This document shows positions 22,048 through 35,400 of a stretch of DNA of 42,000 nt, one piece after another. The notes under the pieces are model-generated. The model was not told where the DNA came from, searched no databases, and worked only from the letters and a program-made list of their open reading frames with translations. Numbering within the stretch: the first letter of the stretch is position 1; each line of letters starts with the position of its first letter. Location of the stretch: NCBI GenBank assembly GCA_009746045.1, contig RPFO01000891.1, forward strand, positions 663,699-705,698. The letters are read 5' to 3'. The position numbers were made by a program, and so were the translations under genes. The DNA is from Mesostigma viride (lineage: Eukaryota > Streptophyta > Mesostigmatophyceae > Mesostigmatales > Mesostigmataceae).

Positions 22048-23165
22048 TCAGTAGCGGCGCATAGCCGCATTCCATAGGTATATAAAGCGCCGGACTACGC
22101 CGCCGCGGGTATACTCCTCGCGGACATTAAAGACTGTCTCGTTGCGTATGGTCCAGATCGCGTATAGCATAGTAGTGCGTAGCCGTATCCATTCTGCTTG
22201 GGAAACTGAAAGCTCGGTCCCTGGTGTGCCAGCAATACCGAAAATGATGGTACGCACGCTAATTGGGAGAGTGGGTGGCGATGCCGTCCATGCGGCCCAG
22301 ATGTTAATGAGCCACGTCCAAACCCCTGGGAGATTACAGAAAAGGAATTACCTGTGCTCAATGGTTTCACTAGGGTGCGTGCACAGGCATGATGCATCAT
22401 GACCAAAACGCTCGTGGAGCGTAGCGCAGACCCCTATCGCCCTATGCATCAAAAGATGTTGTACATCAGTGGCCCTGCGGTCCACGAGAGGGTGGTCGAC
22501 CGCCAGGGTAATCATCTTAACCCAAGTGTAGCCCGGCCAATGTATTCCCCAGCGGGCTCGGCCCGGATGGGGCTGATGGTACGTATGCAACAAGATATCA
22601 TAACCCCAATCTGCGGTGTACTCAAAGATACATTTGCTGGTTCTGATGTCCCCCTTGGTTAAGACCCATCCAAATTCAACCGGGTCCAGATGTAGTAGAT
22701 CGAGCCGTGTGTTGCCCACGTGTAGCCATGTAATGCTCTCAACCGGGGATAATGGGTCCGGCTGGATCATGCAAGATCTTGGCACAGAATATGGGACTAC
22801 GCGTATGCGGTGAGGCACTGGGAAGATGGCGTGTACGCATATAAGGTGGATAGTTGATACAGACACCCATTGTGGCCAGAAATAGCTTCCAGCAGTTGTA
22901 GTTGGAGCCCATCATGTGGCAGAACCGTCACGACTAAACCCTTGCGCACACGCAGGCGTGACTCCGTCGGCGTAGAACTGCTAACCCAGTCGCCGGTTAT
23001 AATTGGCTTGCGTGGGGCAGTCATCGATGCATGCCACGCAGCTGGTATCGCACTTATAAGGGTTTGCCACGCTTGCAGGGAGGGCATGTGGGAGACCCAA
23101 GTGCTGACCTCGTCGTAGCTGAGCCGTCGATACGTAGCGCCGTGCCCCAGGTAGAGGTCCAGCAC
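22048..23165 (-). mobile_element. Degenerate retrotransposon C-terminus (zf-RVT-like), minus strand
   Basis: Reading right to left, one frame (23165-22797) gives way to a second that runs from 22866 to the TGA at 22048-22050, broken by an in-frame TAA at 22348-22350. Around that stop sits a Cys/His pattern (CLCTHPSETIEH, then Cys and a VWTWL) like the zinc-binding C-terminal region of plant and algal LINE reverse transcriptases. It is followed by LYAIWTIRNETVFN, also typical of that tail. The frameshift and stop make it dead. The catalytic RT part is absent. It is opposite in strand to the 14.5-kb remnant and does not overlap it in domain content. Confidence 0.65.
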
Positions 23166-23917
23166 CCTGACAATCGGCGGTGACGCGCGCAGAAAGCCAT
23201 CATACGGGTCGATCCCCGGTTTAGCTGGAGCAGGCTACTACACTGTACTGTTTAGTGTTAGTAGAGTAGCGAGCGCGAGGTGTCACCCGTGTCAGCACAC
23301 TTGTAGTACACTCACTCAAAGTACACTTGTATCATCATCCGAAGGCTGTAGGCGCCTCCGGTAATTAGGTGGAGTCCTGGCCCCCCTGGCCTTGAGCTCA
23401 CCTTTTCACAACAAGCGTGGATATGGCTCCGCACATGCATGTTATATACACGCTACAAGAGGGGTTTCATCAGAGAAGTAATGACACTAATCTGTCGGAC
23501 AACCGGCGTGGGAATAAACTGACCGACCGACCGACCCAGCAGCACTCGCGCTCTTGCTCAACTTTGATGAATTAATCATTAGTATGGGTCATGAAACCCG
23601 GCGCGGCTGGAGCTATAACCTCCCGCTGCCGGTGTGAGTGTAAAATGATCTACTAGAAAAGGTCTAACACGAAATCGACAGTGTAGTCAGGGTGTAGTGC
23701 ATGGTTCGGTATTCAGACGTCTTCACGCCAAATCCAATCTGCCACGTCAATGGCGGGCCGGGGGCATATCCTTATAATAGTTGATCGAATACGTATAAGT
23801 AGTTGATATCGATGTGCACGCGCATCTGACATTTCACGATTATCTGCCAGCGTTTGTACGGTCGGGTGATCGCATGCAGTGTGGACGCATGCACTGTGAA
23901 CCAACGATAGCAACAGC
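23166..23917. other. 5' flank of the giant synthetase gene
   Basis: AT-richer spacer with a short GACC tetranucleotide run near 23520. A TATAAG string lies at 23794-23799, about 120 bp upstream of the ATG, and could be a core promoter element, but that is weak. An in-frame TGA at 23897-23899 closes the giant frame seven codons upstream of its ATG. No other gene is seen. Confidence 0.45.
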
Positions 23918-26431
23918 ATGGCGACCCTGAGGACCCTTGTCCAAGGGAAGTGCTGCCCTCGGCGCCCCAACGGAGTCGCCGAAGACACCTCCAACGCCTC
24001 CCACGTGCTGCTCCGTTATCAGGGCGATGCGGCCTCACGGCGCCATCAATACGCGCTCACGCGCCGCCACCTGTTGGAGACCAGCGAGGCCTTTGCGGTC
24101 CTGCTGGCGTCCGCGGGGCTGGGCCGCGGTGACGTCGTCGGCATCGCCATGGGCAACGTGGTGGAATTCGTACCCGTGTTCCTCGGGGCCACGTTCGCGC
24201 GGGCCATCGCGTCCCCTCTCAACCCGGGCTACACCGTGGGTGAGTTCTCCTTCTTCCTACAGGACGGAGGGGCCAAGCTGGCCGTCGTGTCGGACCATAC
24301 CCCCCATGATGCGCCCATCTATGCCGCGTGCGAGGGCCTGGGCATCCCTGTCTGGTCCGTCACCCTGGATGCCGCACCCAACGGTGACTATGGCATCCAC
24401 GTCGTGGGTGTACGAGGGGACAAGGCGACCCCGCTGGTTAGTGGCAGTTCCAGGGACAGTGACGGAAGCCAGCCGGGGCATGGGGACAGCTGCCAGTGCC
24501 GTCATCCCGGTACAAGGGTTCACAGAGGGCAGCTGTTGCTACCGGAAAAAGGCATTACTTGTTCTTCGGCGCAGCATGAACAGGTACCCCCCCCCCAGCA
24601 TGCCCAATGGTCACAGGGTAGCCGCCAGGTGTCAACATACGCAGACTTGGAGCCCCCCCACCCGGACGACATCGCCCTCCTTCTGCACACGTCCGGCACG
24701 ACGGGCGTCCCTAAGGGCGTTCCCCAGCGGCACGCCAACCTGGTGCACAGCTGTCGCTCGATCGCGTCCCACTTCCAGATCACCAGCGGCGACTCCACCG
24801 TGGCGGTGATGCCGCTGTACCACATCCACAGCCTCACGGGCTCGCTTCTGGCATCCCTCACTGTTGGGTGCCCCGTGGCTCTGAGCTCCGCAATGGACCC
24901 CAAGTCCTTCTTTCGCCTTGCGCGGCAGCACGCTCTCACATGGTACACCGCGGGGCCCACGCTGCACCTTATGCTGCTCTCCGAGGCCGAGGCCCACCCG
25001 GAGCTACTCCCGCCCCCTGGCCAGGTGAGGTTCCTGCGCTCCAGCAGTGCTGCGCTGGCGCCCGCTCTGCTGGCCCGGCTGGAGGCCGCGTTCCGTGCGC
25101 CGGTGTTGGAGGCGTACGCGATGACTGAGGCGTGTGGGATGATGACGTGCGCGCCGATGCCCGGACGCGAGGGCGGGCTGCCCGCGAGGGTCCCTGGCAG
25201 CGTGGGGTATGCCACCGTGGGCGCCGAGGTGGCGGTTTTCGAGGGCAGGGTGAGGGCGCCAAGGGGCAGCGACCCGGCGCCGCGCGTGGGGGAGGTGTGC
25301 GTGCGGGGGCCGGGTGTCATGGGGGGGTACTTGAACGCGGGGCAGGGGCAGAGCAGTGCCGACATTTTCTTCGAGGAGGAGGACGAGGGAGGAGCGGATG
25401 CCAGCAGCAGCAGCAGTAGTGCATTGGGTAAACAGGTGGGAGAGGGCGATGGCAGCCACCGAAGTTACACGAGGGATCATAGCCATGAAGCAGGAGCGGA
25501 AGTCGGCAATCGTGGTGGCGATGGCGGTGGCATCGATGGTGATATTGGCAGTGGCGGTGACAATGGCAGCGACAGGAGTGGCCACCAGGGTGACATCCGA
25601 GGTGTCTATGGAAATGGTGGGGATGGCTATAGCAGCAGTGGCACTGCTGGCGGCAGCGCGGGTGGCAACGGTGGAGGCGGCGTTGGTGGTGGTGGCCGTG
25701 GTGGTGGTGGTGGTGGTAGTGGTCTCTCCCTCTGTCACTACCCTGGCTATACCTGGTTCCGCACGGGAGATCAGGGCTGGATGGACATCGACGGCCGGCT
25801 CACGCTGGTGGGCCGCAAGACGGACGTCATCAACCGCGGCGGGGAGAAGATACTTCCGCAGGAGGTGGAGGCGGTGCTCATGAGCCACCCAGCCATCAAG
25901 TTGGCAGTGGTCGTGGGTCTGCCCAGCGAGCTGTATGGCGCTGAGGTGGCGGCGGTGGTCACACTCGTCCCCCCCGAGGAGAAGGAGGTGTATGCTGCTG
26001 CCGTACGGCACATGATGTGGACCACAGGGGGTGGTGCCCGGCAGGGCCGGACAGGTGGCGCGACGGTGGCGTCTGCGGGTGGGGCAAGCATGCCAGCGGG
26101 CGGGGATGTGGATGCACGTGCGGGTGTGGGTAGTGCTTCTCAAGGGGCCGCGACAGAGCTACAGGGTGGTGTTTCTCAGGAGGCTCTTGCCCTCAATGGG
26201 AGTGCACCCGAGCAGGAGGGGGAAAGCTTGCCTCCGCTGGATGTGCTCGTCACCCCCCGCCACCTGGTGCGCTGGTGCGCCCCCAAGATCGCCCCGCACA
26301 AGCTGCCCACGTCGTTCTTCCGGGTGGCGCCCCCCGACCGCATACCAACCTCATCCACGGGGAAAGTGCAGCGGAGGTACGTGTGCCAGTACATTCTGGA
26401 CAACGCCGACCGGCTCAAGTGGCGGGACCAT
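23918..26431 (+). other. A1: AAE3/oxalyl-CoA synthetase-like adenylation domain (loading)
   Basis: Residues 1-838. ATP-binding motif HTSGTTGVPKG at 257-267, YAMTEA near the A5 position, RTGD at 615-618, GGEK hinge region, and catalytic Lys816 in SSTGKVQRR. The overall pattern (LNPGYTVGEFSFFL, MPLYHIHS, WYTAGPT, APVLEAYAMTEA, GKVQRR) matches the plant AAE3/yeast Pcs60 oxalate-CoA ligase family better than amino-acid A domains. It should therefore activate a carboxylic acid, loading it on T1 as starter. The MTEA motif is followed by C-G, where plant oxalyl-CoA synthetases have T-H (from memory), so the substrate may not be oxalate. Inserts lie near 24437-24640, 25375-25735 (Gly-rich) and 26020-26230. 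Confidence 0.85.
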
Positions 26432-29400
26432 GGGGCGCAGTCCGCGGGAGTCGGTAGTGCCGTGCCGCGAGGGCAAGGGCATGCGGACGGAGGTGGGGGC
26501 AGCGATGATGCGGGTGCCAGTATAACGGTGGATGGGAGGGAGCTGCCAGAGGGGGAGGTGGAGTCACGGGTGGCAGCAGTATGGCGGGAGGCATTGGGCC
26601 TTGAGGTCTCAGCTCCCTTGGGTCGTCACGACAACTTCTTGTTGTTAGGCGGCCACAGCATGAGCGCGGTGGCGGTCGCCAGTTCCCTCAACGCCGCGTT
26701 CGGGGTTACAGATGGCGGCGTCTCGGTGGTGGACCTGCTGCAGCAGAAGACGCTCGCCGAGGTGGCGGAGATGCTGGCCGCCGCCACGGGCCAACCCAGC
26801 GGTAGTAATAGTAATGCTGGCGGTGGGGCAAGTGATAGCAATACCAATGCTGGCAATGGCAGTGGTGACGGTAGCAACGCTCATGCTGTCAGTGGCGGGG
26901 TTGATAGCAGGCATGATGTCAGCAGTAGTGCCGCGGGCGCGATCACGGGAGGCAGCAGCAGCAAGCTGCCACTGGGGGAGCTCACTGTGGGGGATCATGC
27001 TGGGATGTTGACAGGGGATGATCCGGTGGGGACGGGCACCACTGGTGCGCCAGCTTTATCCAGTGGGTCGGGCCGCTTGGCGGATCCAGCCCTGCCATTG
27101 GAAGCGGGGACGGTGGAAGGGGGTCAAGGCCGTGGGCCTCCCATTGCTGGGACCACGAACGGATCGCTGTTCGGTGGTGACCTTCGGCCACAGCCAATGG
27201 TAGAACATGAAGGCCCAGCGCCCTCGACCGGACTTGCCAGCACCAGCATCACCGAGCCCAGGAGCAGTGCTACGGGTGGGACAGGTGGACTGACGGGCCT
27301 GCCGGGTGCCAGTAGTAAGAATAAGAGTAATACGGATGCAAGTAGTATAAGTAATACAGGTGCCAGCAATATTTCCGGCGACGTCCGGCTCACGGCCGGC
27401 ACCCTGTCCCGCTCATCCAGGCCCCCGCTCTCATACGGGCAGGAGCAGATGCTGATGCTCTTCGCGATGGACCCCTCCAGCCCCAGCTACAACATCATCT
27501 GGGTGTACCTGCTGCAGGGGCCCCTGCGCGTGCAACTGCTGCGGAGAAGCTTGGAGACGGTCGCACGGCGTCACGAGGCGCTGCGCACGCACTATGCGTA
27601 CGCGCCGGAAGGGCTGGTACTGGGGGGGGGGGCTGGGTCGCGTGAGCTGAATGCGTATCAGGTGGTGGTGCCGGCGGAGGAGTTTGTGCTTCCCTTTGAG
27701 ACAGGGGTGATTGGGCCGGGGGAGGACCTGGCTGAGGCACTGTTTGAGGCAGCCAACGCACCGTTTGATTTGCTGGCGGGCCCGCTGATGCGTGCGGCGG
27801 TCATGCGCATGCCGGACGCCGACGTCAGCGTGGGTGGTGGTGGTGCTGGCAGCGGGGTGGATGCTGCGGATGATGGCGGCAAGGATGGGCAGGTGGTTGA
27901 CGATGGCGGCAAGGATGGGCAATCCGCACTGGGCTTGTCTGACAACGGAGCTACTGCAGGGCACGAGGGTGATGGTGACCTGTGTGACAGCAAGGACGCA
28001 AGTATCAGTGAGGATGCCTGTAGCCACAGCTCCCTTGATAATCATGCCAGTCAACCTGGTGCAAGTCGTCACACGCACGGCTCGCTGTCCCCCAACGCGC
28101 GCCACGCGCTCATGGTGGTCATCCACCACTGCGTGTGCGACGGCTTCAGCCGCGGCGTGTTCCTGGGGGAGGTGGTCGTCAACTACGCAAACCTGTGCGA
28201 GCAGGAGAAGAGGGAGGAAGAGGAGGAGAAGGGAAGGCACAAGGAAAAGACGAATGCTGACGAGATGGAGCAAAGGGGTGGAGACAATAAGAAAATGAGC
28301 GTGCCACCGCCGCCCCCGTCGCTGACGCTGCCACCTCTCCCCATCCAATACCGGGACTATGCGGAGTGGCACCGCGCGTGGCTGGCGCGCGGGGGCCGCA
28401 TGGACCGCCAGCTGGACTACTGGAAGCGCCAGCTGGCATCCGCCCCCCGCCTGCTTGAGTTCCCGACCGACTTCCCCCGGCCCCAGCTGCAGAGCTTCCA
28501 CGGGGGCAGCGTCTCGTTCGAAGTCCCTGCCCCCTTGGTCAGGCGGCTGCGGGCGGTCGGCCGGCAGGCCCAGTCCACGCTGTTCGCGGTGCTGCTCTCC
28601 AGCTGGGCGCTGGTGTTGGGGAGGTACAGCCGCCAGCGCAAGGTGGTGGTCGGGTCGCCCTGGCATGGCCGTGTGCGGCCCGAGGTGCAGGCGCTCGTGG
28701 GGTATTTCGTGACGCCGCTGTCGTACGTGGTGGAGCTGCCACCGCTGCCGGGGACGGAGGATGGGCCGAATGCAACAGCGACAACAACAGCAACAGGAGC
28801 GACAGAAGCGACGGCGGCAACAGCAGGAGCAAGCGAAACAGGAGCTGCAGCGCGAGTGGCGCCGGCAGAAACAGGAGTGGAGAGGGCAGCAGCAGCAGTG
28901 GCAGCGGCGGCAACGGGAGCGCCTGGTACAGATGCCAATAGCAGCATGCCCTTTGTGGATCTGGTCCGCGCCACCCGCGACGTGATCTTGTCAGCCATGG
29001 CCCACTCGGATGTCCCCTTCCATAAAGTCGTCGCGGCGTCCGGGCTGAGCGGTGACGGGAGCACAAACCCAGTCTTCCAGACCATGCTCGTGATGAACGA
29101 TTTCGGCGACGGCGGCGAGACGCTCGATGGCTTTGACGACGACGCCTCGTTCAACTTCCTCTCTTTCCACAAGCTGGCGTTCCGCGCTGACCACCTCTGG
29201 GGGGGCGTGCGCATGACCCGGTTCCCGATGAATCGCTACAAGCGTCAGGCGACCAAGTTTGACCTCACGCTCACGCTCAACCAGGGGGACCGGGGCGCGC
29301 TCTCGGGTCACCTGGACTACCGGCGGGACCTGTGGAGGCCCGACACGATGGCATCCCTGGTGGCCCACCTGCAGGCGGTCCTGGTCGACGTGGCGGCGCG

Positions 29401-32400
29401 CCCGGGCGCGCCCGCGTGGTCGCTCAACATGATGGCGGATGGCGAGGAGGAGGCGATGGTGAGGCGGTGGAATGACACGCGCGCGCCGCTCTTGAGCAAG
29501 CGCGCGTGCGTCACAGCGCGCACATGCTACGTCCCTGGCTGTGGGGCGTCCGACATGGGAACTGTCATGGACCATGGAAGGGAAGCCGATCGTGTCGGGA
29601 AACCCCATCGTGTCCCTGGCAAGGAAGAACTTGATGACGTCCCTGCCGAGGAAGGCTCTGAGGGTCATGGATCGGTCAGGCCATCCAAGGAAGATGACGG
29701 GACACCGTACATTTACTGCAACACGACATCGAGCTGCCGCATGGGTGCTGCTTGTGAGGGCAGCCCTGGCCCACGTGATGACCCGGGTCACCCCCACCAG
29801 GTCGAAGGTGACGATGATGATACTGGCGACGGCATCGCCCTCGTGCACGACCTGTTCGTGGCGCAGGCATGCCGTACGCCCGATCGCATCGCCCTGGAGA
29901 TGGCGGTGCCCAGAGGGGGCCATGAGATGGCCCGTACCCGCCCTCCACATCGCAGTCAACCCGACCATGGCAACAGCGACTCTGTGGGCGTCGGCAGTAG
30001 CACCAGCAGCACCAGCAGTACAGCGGGCCGGGTGACCTATGGCGAGCTTCTTCGTCGTGCCGAGTCGCTGGCCTCCCTCTTGCGGGCACGCGGCGTGGGT
30101 CCCGGCACTCTGGTAGGCCTCATGTTGCGGCGGTCAGTAGAAACCATCGTGGGCATGCTGGCCATCCTGCTGGCTGGGGGTGGCTACGTGCCACTGGACC
30201 CCCAGCACCCGCCCGCTCGCCTCCAAGCGATGGCGGCACAGGCACGCCTCACACTTGTTCTAGTCGCCGGCACGGGGGCACGTGCAGATGGTGGCAGCGT
30301 GCCGGAAGCCAGTGTAGCATCGGGGCGCTGCCAGGGCAATGGCCATGCTTGCGGTGAGCATGGCCGCCCTGGCAGCCATGCTCGTGGTGAGGGGGAGGGG
30401 GGTGTGAAAGACTGGGGTCAAGACCAGGGGGTATGCCCCTCCCTTCCAGGCGTGGCGTGCTTGGATGTGCTGGCGCTGGGCACCAGGGGGCTGCAGGGTG
30501 GCGTCCGGCAGGAAAGGAAGGGGGGGAAGGGGGAGAAGGGGCCAGGAAGGGACCAGTATGCTGCTCATGAGGGTGGTGACCAGCATGCTGCTCATGAGGA
30601 GGGTGGTAAGGGTGGTGGTGAGGGTGGTCGACACGACGATAGTGGAGGCGATGATGGTAGGGGCATGCCCAGTTCGGTGACGGCGGAGAGTAAAAGCTCC
30701 GCATCCCCTTGCGACCTAGCGTACGTCATGTTCACATCCGGCTCCACGGGCGTTCCAAAGGGGGTCATGGTGGAGCACGCCAGCCTGACCAACCTGGTGC
30801 AGGGGGTCATGCATGACTGGGGACTGGCCACCTGCGGCTCTGACGATGATGGCAATGAAAGCATTAGCGGTCGCGATGAGGGCAGCGACGCCGCTGCTGA
30901 CGACGACGACAGGGACGGTGATGCTCATGGCTCAGCGAATGGCCTTGCGAATAGCCTCGGCAGTTCCATCCGTGGCGAGGGGTTCGGCGATGCCAATCGT
31001 GGTGATTCGAGAAGGCAGGGGCGAAGCAAGCATGACAGAGGCCAGCAGGGTAGTGGTCTTAATCGCACGCAGGATGGCCCCCAACCGTTGGGCCTCGATG
31101 GGCGGAGCGGGTCCCACGGCCGGCCCCTTCGCATGCTCCACTTCTACAGCCCCAGCTTTGACCTCTCGGTCGGCGAGGTCTTTGGCGCGCTGTGCTCGGG
31201 CGCAACGCTGGTGCTCTGGGACCCTGGGCAGGGGGCCACCCTGCAGGACGCGCTGGCCTCGGTCGACATCGCCTGCCTCACGCCCTCGGTGCTGACAACG
31301 TTGGACCCGGATGATTACCCCAACCTGTCCACGGTCGTGTCGGGGGGTGAGCCCCTTCCCCTGAGCGTGCTGCGCAGGTGGGCGGGGGCACCGCAGGAGA
31401 GTCGCCGTTTGGGGGAGGATAGGTCTGGCGCTGGTGGGGTGGTGGCGCGGCAAGTTGCAAGGATCAGGGGAGCAGCACAAGGGAGTGGTGAGCAAGTTGC
31501 TGGCCAGCATTGTGAACAAGGGGGGGCAGGGCCCGCCGATGGTGTCGATGGTGTCGATGGTGTCGATGGTGTTGATGGTGTGAATGGTACTCATGGCCAC
31601 CCACGACAAGGGCGATCAAACACATGCAAAGAGAAGAGTTGCTGCCAGCACCCAGCCCAACAGTGGGGACTCGGTAGGACCCGACATCAGCCAAAGGGCC
31701 GTCCTTCCACGCGCCGCCTCTTCAATGGGTATGGCCCCACCGAGGGCACGGCATACGCGACCATGGGGCTGATGGACCCTGGCCAGAGCGTGGTCACCCT
31801 GGGCGGCCCCATGCGCAACACGGCGCTCTACGTGCTGCAGGAGGGGGGCACGCGGCCGGCCCCCCTGGGCGTCCCTGGCGAGCTGTGCATCGGCGGCGCG
31901 GGTGTCGCGCGGGGGTACCTGGGGGACCCTGCGCTCACCGCGCGGCGGTTCGTCCCCGACCCGTTCATCACCCCTGACCCGTTGGGGGAACGAAACGGTG
32001 GTGCGGATGCAAGCAATGGTGGTGACCGTGGCGCCGATGATGCCCTAGGTAGTGGGGATTGCGGTAACGGTATTGGTTTGAGGCATGGGGATGGTGACGG
32101 CGCCGGTACTAGAGCCTCACAAGACGTCCGAGCGGCTTCGGGTGGTGGCGTGCGCAAGCGGTTATATCGCACCGGGGACCTGGCGCGGTGGCTGCCAGGG
32201 GGCCAGATCCAGTTCCTGAGACGTCTCGACCGCCAGGTCAAGCTGCGCGGGTACCGCATCGAGCTGGGGGAGGTGGAGGCGGCGGTGGAGGCATGTGCGG
32301 GCGTGGCCAAGGCGGTGGCGCTGCTGGCAAACGTCACCGGGACAGGTGGCACCGGCAGGAACACGGGTGTCACGGGGAGTAGTAGTAGTGGAGGTAGGGT

Positions 32401-35400
32401 GAACAGGGATGGGAGGGATGGGGAGGGCGCGAGCGGGGCGTTGACATCCATGGAGTTGGTCGCCTACGTGTCCCCCGCGACACTGGACCCGGCGGGGTTG
32501 CTGCAGCATGTGCGGGGATTGCTCCCTGGCTACATGGTCCCTTATGTCATCATCCCGGTGGACCGTTTCCACACCACCGTCTCCGGCAAGGTGGACGTAG
32601 CCAAGCTGCCACCGTTGGCAGGTGTCAGTAGAAGCGGGGGCGGCGGTCGAAGGGCTGATGGAAAAATCTGCAGCAGGTCCCGTGCAAGTCCCGTTACACG
32701 CAGGTCCCGTCGGGGGGGTGATAACGGTTGTAACTCCCTGGCGTTGGCCGGCGGCAAGAGCAGCAGTAATGGCAATAATGGTGCGGATGATGGCGAGGAT
32801 GAGGGGGAATGGGACGAGTCGGGTGACAGTGAGGCGGGTTTTTCCTTGGACGCCTACGTGGCTCCTCGCGACGTCTTCGAGGCTGGCCTGCAATCGGTCG
32901 TACAAGAGGTCTTGGGTCTCACACCTGAGGACGGCCATCCCCCCCTGAGCGTGACCGCCGACCTGCACTCGCTGGGCCTCAACTCGCTGGTAGCGCTGCG
33001 GCTGGCACACCGCGTGGGCGTGCAGCTCGAGCACCTGCCAGGGGCGGCGGATCTGCGCATCAACGCTGTGCTGGCGAACGCGTCGGTGGCCGCGCTGGCC
33101 TCTGCCATGCGCCATGCCGCCATGATCGAGGATGGCGGCGACAGGGGAAGTGCTGTAATGGAACAACAGGCGGGCAACAGTGGAAGCCCAGGGAACGGAC
33201 AAGGGACATTGGGGGGAGGCGGCCCCTGGGGAGGAGGGGACATGCGAGGCGGGAGACTCGAAGCACTCGAGAGGGGCAGTGGAGATGCTGTCTCCTTGCC
33301 ACTCCGTGCAGGACAACGAGACGCGGGGAGCGATGGCACTACACATGCTGATGAGGACGAGGATACGCGCGTTGCGGTGGCATCCTGGGCCAAGGGGACA
33401 GATGCCAGCAACATGGCACAGGCAGATGCCTGCAGCTACAGGACCATAGGGGCAGATGCCAGCAGGAGCACAGGGCGGCGAAGAGAGCCCCCCCTGGTGG
33501 AGTATTGTGCGGCCGAGCGGGTGGCCGGGTCACTCCTGTGGCCGTCCTACGGGCAGGAGCAGATGCTGGCATTATACGAGCTGGACCCAAACAGTGCTGC
33601 CTACAACCAGTCGCCTCGCTGGCGTGTGTCGGGCGGCCTGGTGGACCCCGCGTGTTTGCGGCGGTGCCTGCAGTTGCTGGCGGCTCGCCACGAATCGCTG
33701 CGCACGCGCTACTGCTTCGTGGAGCCAGCACAGGAGGCAGTGGGTGGCACGGCTGCTGCCCCAGAGGAGGCAGGGGGTCATGCTGGTGCTGCTTTAGAGG
33801 AGGAGGAGGAGGAGGGTGTTTCCCTGGTGGACGGGGCGGGTGCTGGAGAGACGGGGTTGCGGGTGTGGATCGTGCCCCCCTCGGAGTTTGTGGTGCCGCT
33901 GGAGGTCGTGGATCTGGGCTTTAACGGCAGGCCACTTGGCGCTTCTGGAGAATACGGTGGTGCTCGAGGGCAACATTTTGGACCAATGGCGGATGGGGAA
34001 ATGGAGGAAAGAGCGCGCGCGGATGGCAGCAGCAGGGATGGTAACCATGTGGCCAGCAATGAGAATGGCCGTGAGGATGGTGAGGAGTGTGACGGCGTCT
34101 TGCAGCAACTTCTCCAGTGGCACGCCTCGCGCCCCTTTGACCTCTACGCGGAGCCGTTGCTGCGGGTGCTTCTCGTGCGCCGGCATTCCCGAACCCGATG
34201 TACTATCGGCGCCGAGTCGGGCAAGGATGCTGATTCTGGCGACGCGGATGACCATGAACACGACCAAGTCCATGAAAGGAAGCCTGGCGATGAATCCTCG
34301 GCCGCCTCAAACGTGCTGATGCTGACAATGCACCACTCTGTGAGCGACGGAATCTCCGCCAGCATCCTCCTGCGCGAGCTGTGCGAGTGCTACCGGGCGC
34401 TGCTGTCGAACGCCACGCCGCAGCTGCCCCGTCTACCCATCCAGTACGGGGACTATGCCATGTGGCAGCGCCGGGGGATGACGGAACGCGATGGGGAGAT
34501 GCAGCGGCAGCTCGCATACTGGAGACGCCAGCTGGCAGGTGCCCCCAGATTGCTAGAGCTTCCGACCGACCGCCCCCGGCCCCAGGTGCAGAGCTTCAAG
34601 GGGGCCAGCGTGACGTTTGCTATTACTAGTGGACAGGTGCGGGCGCTCCAGGAGCTTGGGCGCGCGTGCGGGGCAACGCTGTGCATGACGCTCACGGCCG
34701 CGTGGGCGCACTTGCTGGCGCGTGTGGGTCGTCAGAATAAGGTCACGCTGGGCATGCCTTGGAACGGGCGCGGGCGGCCCGAGGTGCAGGGACTCGTGGG
34801 CTATTTCCTCAACCCACTTGCGATTTGCGTGGACCTGGTCGATGGCTACAGTGACCAAGGTTACAGTGGCCACCCAGGGAACGGCTGCCAAGGTTACGTT
34901 GGCGGGATTTACAGTGACCAGGCGGGGCCGGGGTCCCACTACGACAATAATGGTGATGATGGCCATGATGGTGAGAGTGGTTGGGATGATGGCAGGAATG
35001 AGGATGATGTCAGTGCTTGCGGCAACGCAGACATGCGCGGCAGCGCACGCACGACGCAGCGCCGCCCTTTCGGTATGCTGACATTCGGCGACGTTGTCCG
35101 CAGGGTGCGCGACGCCACCCTGTCGGCGATGAACCACGCCGACGTGCCCTTTCACAAGGTGGTGGCCGCGCTGGGCCTGCCCAGGGACGCCAGCCACAAC
35201 CCGGTCTTCCAGGCGCTGCTCACGTGGAACGACTTTGGGAGCCACCTGGCGGGTGATGTCAGCATGGGGCCGCACACAGTGACGCCGCATCAGGCGGGGG
35301 GGGCCACCCGGCCAGGTGCTGTCAAGATGGACTTGGAGATTTACATGAAGTTGGGCCGGGCGGCCCCCCCTCCTCCTCGCCCCTCTTCCTCCTCCAACCT

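Noticed and set aside
25004-26143. 379-codon minus-strand ORF
   Set aside because: Antisense shadow of A1; GC-rich coding DNA leaves the opposite strand open by chance, and no domain is recognisable.
27431-28666. 411-codon minus-strand ORF
   Set aside because: Antisense shadow of C1 with no recognisable domain.
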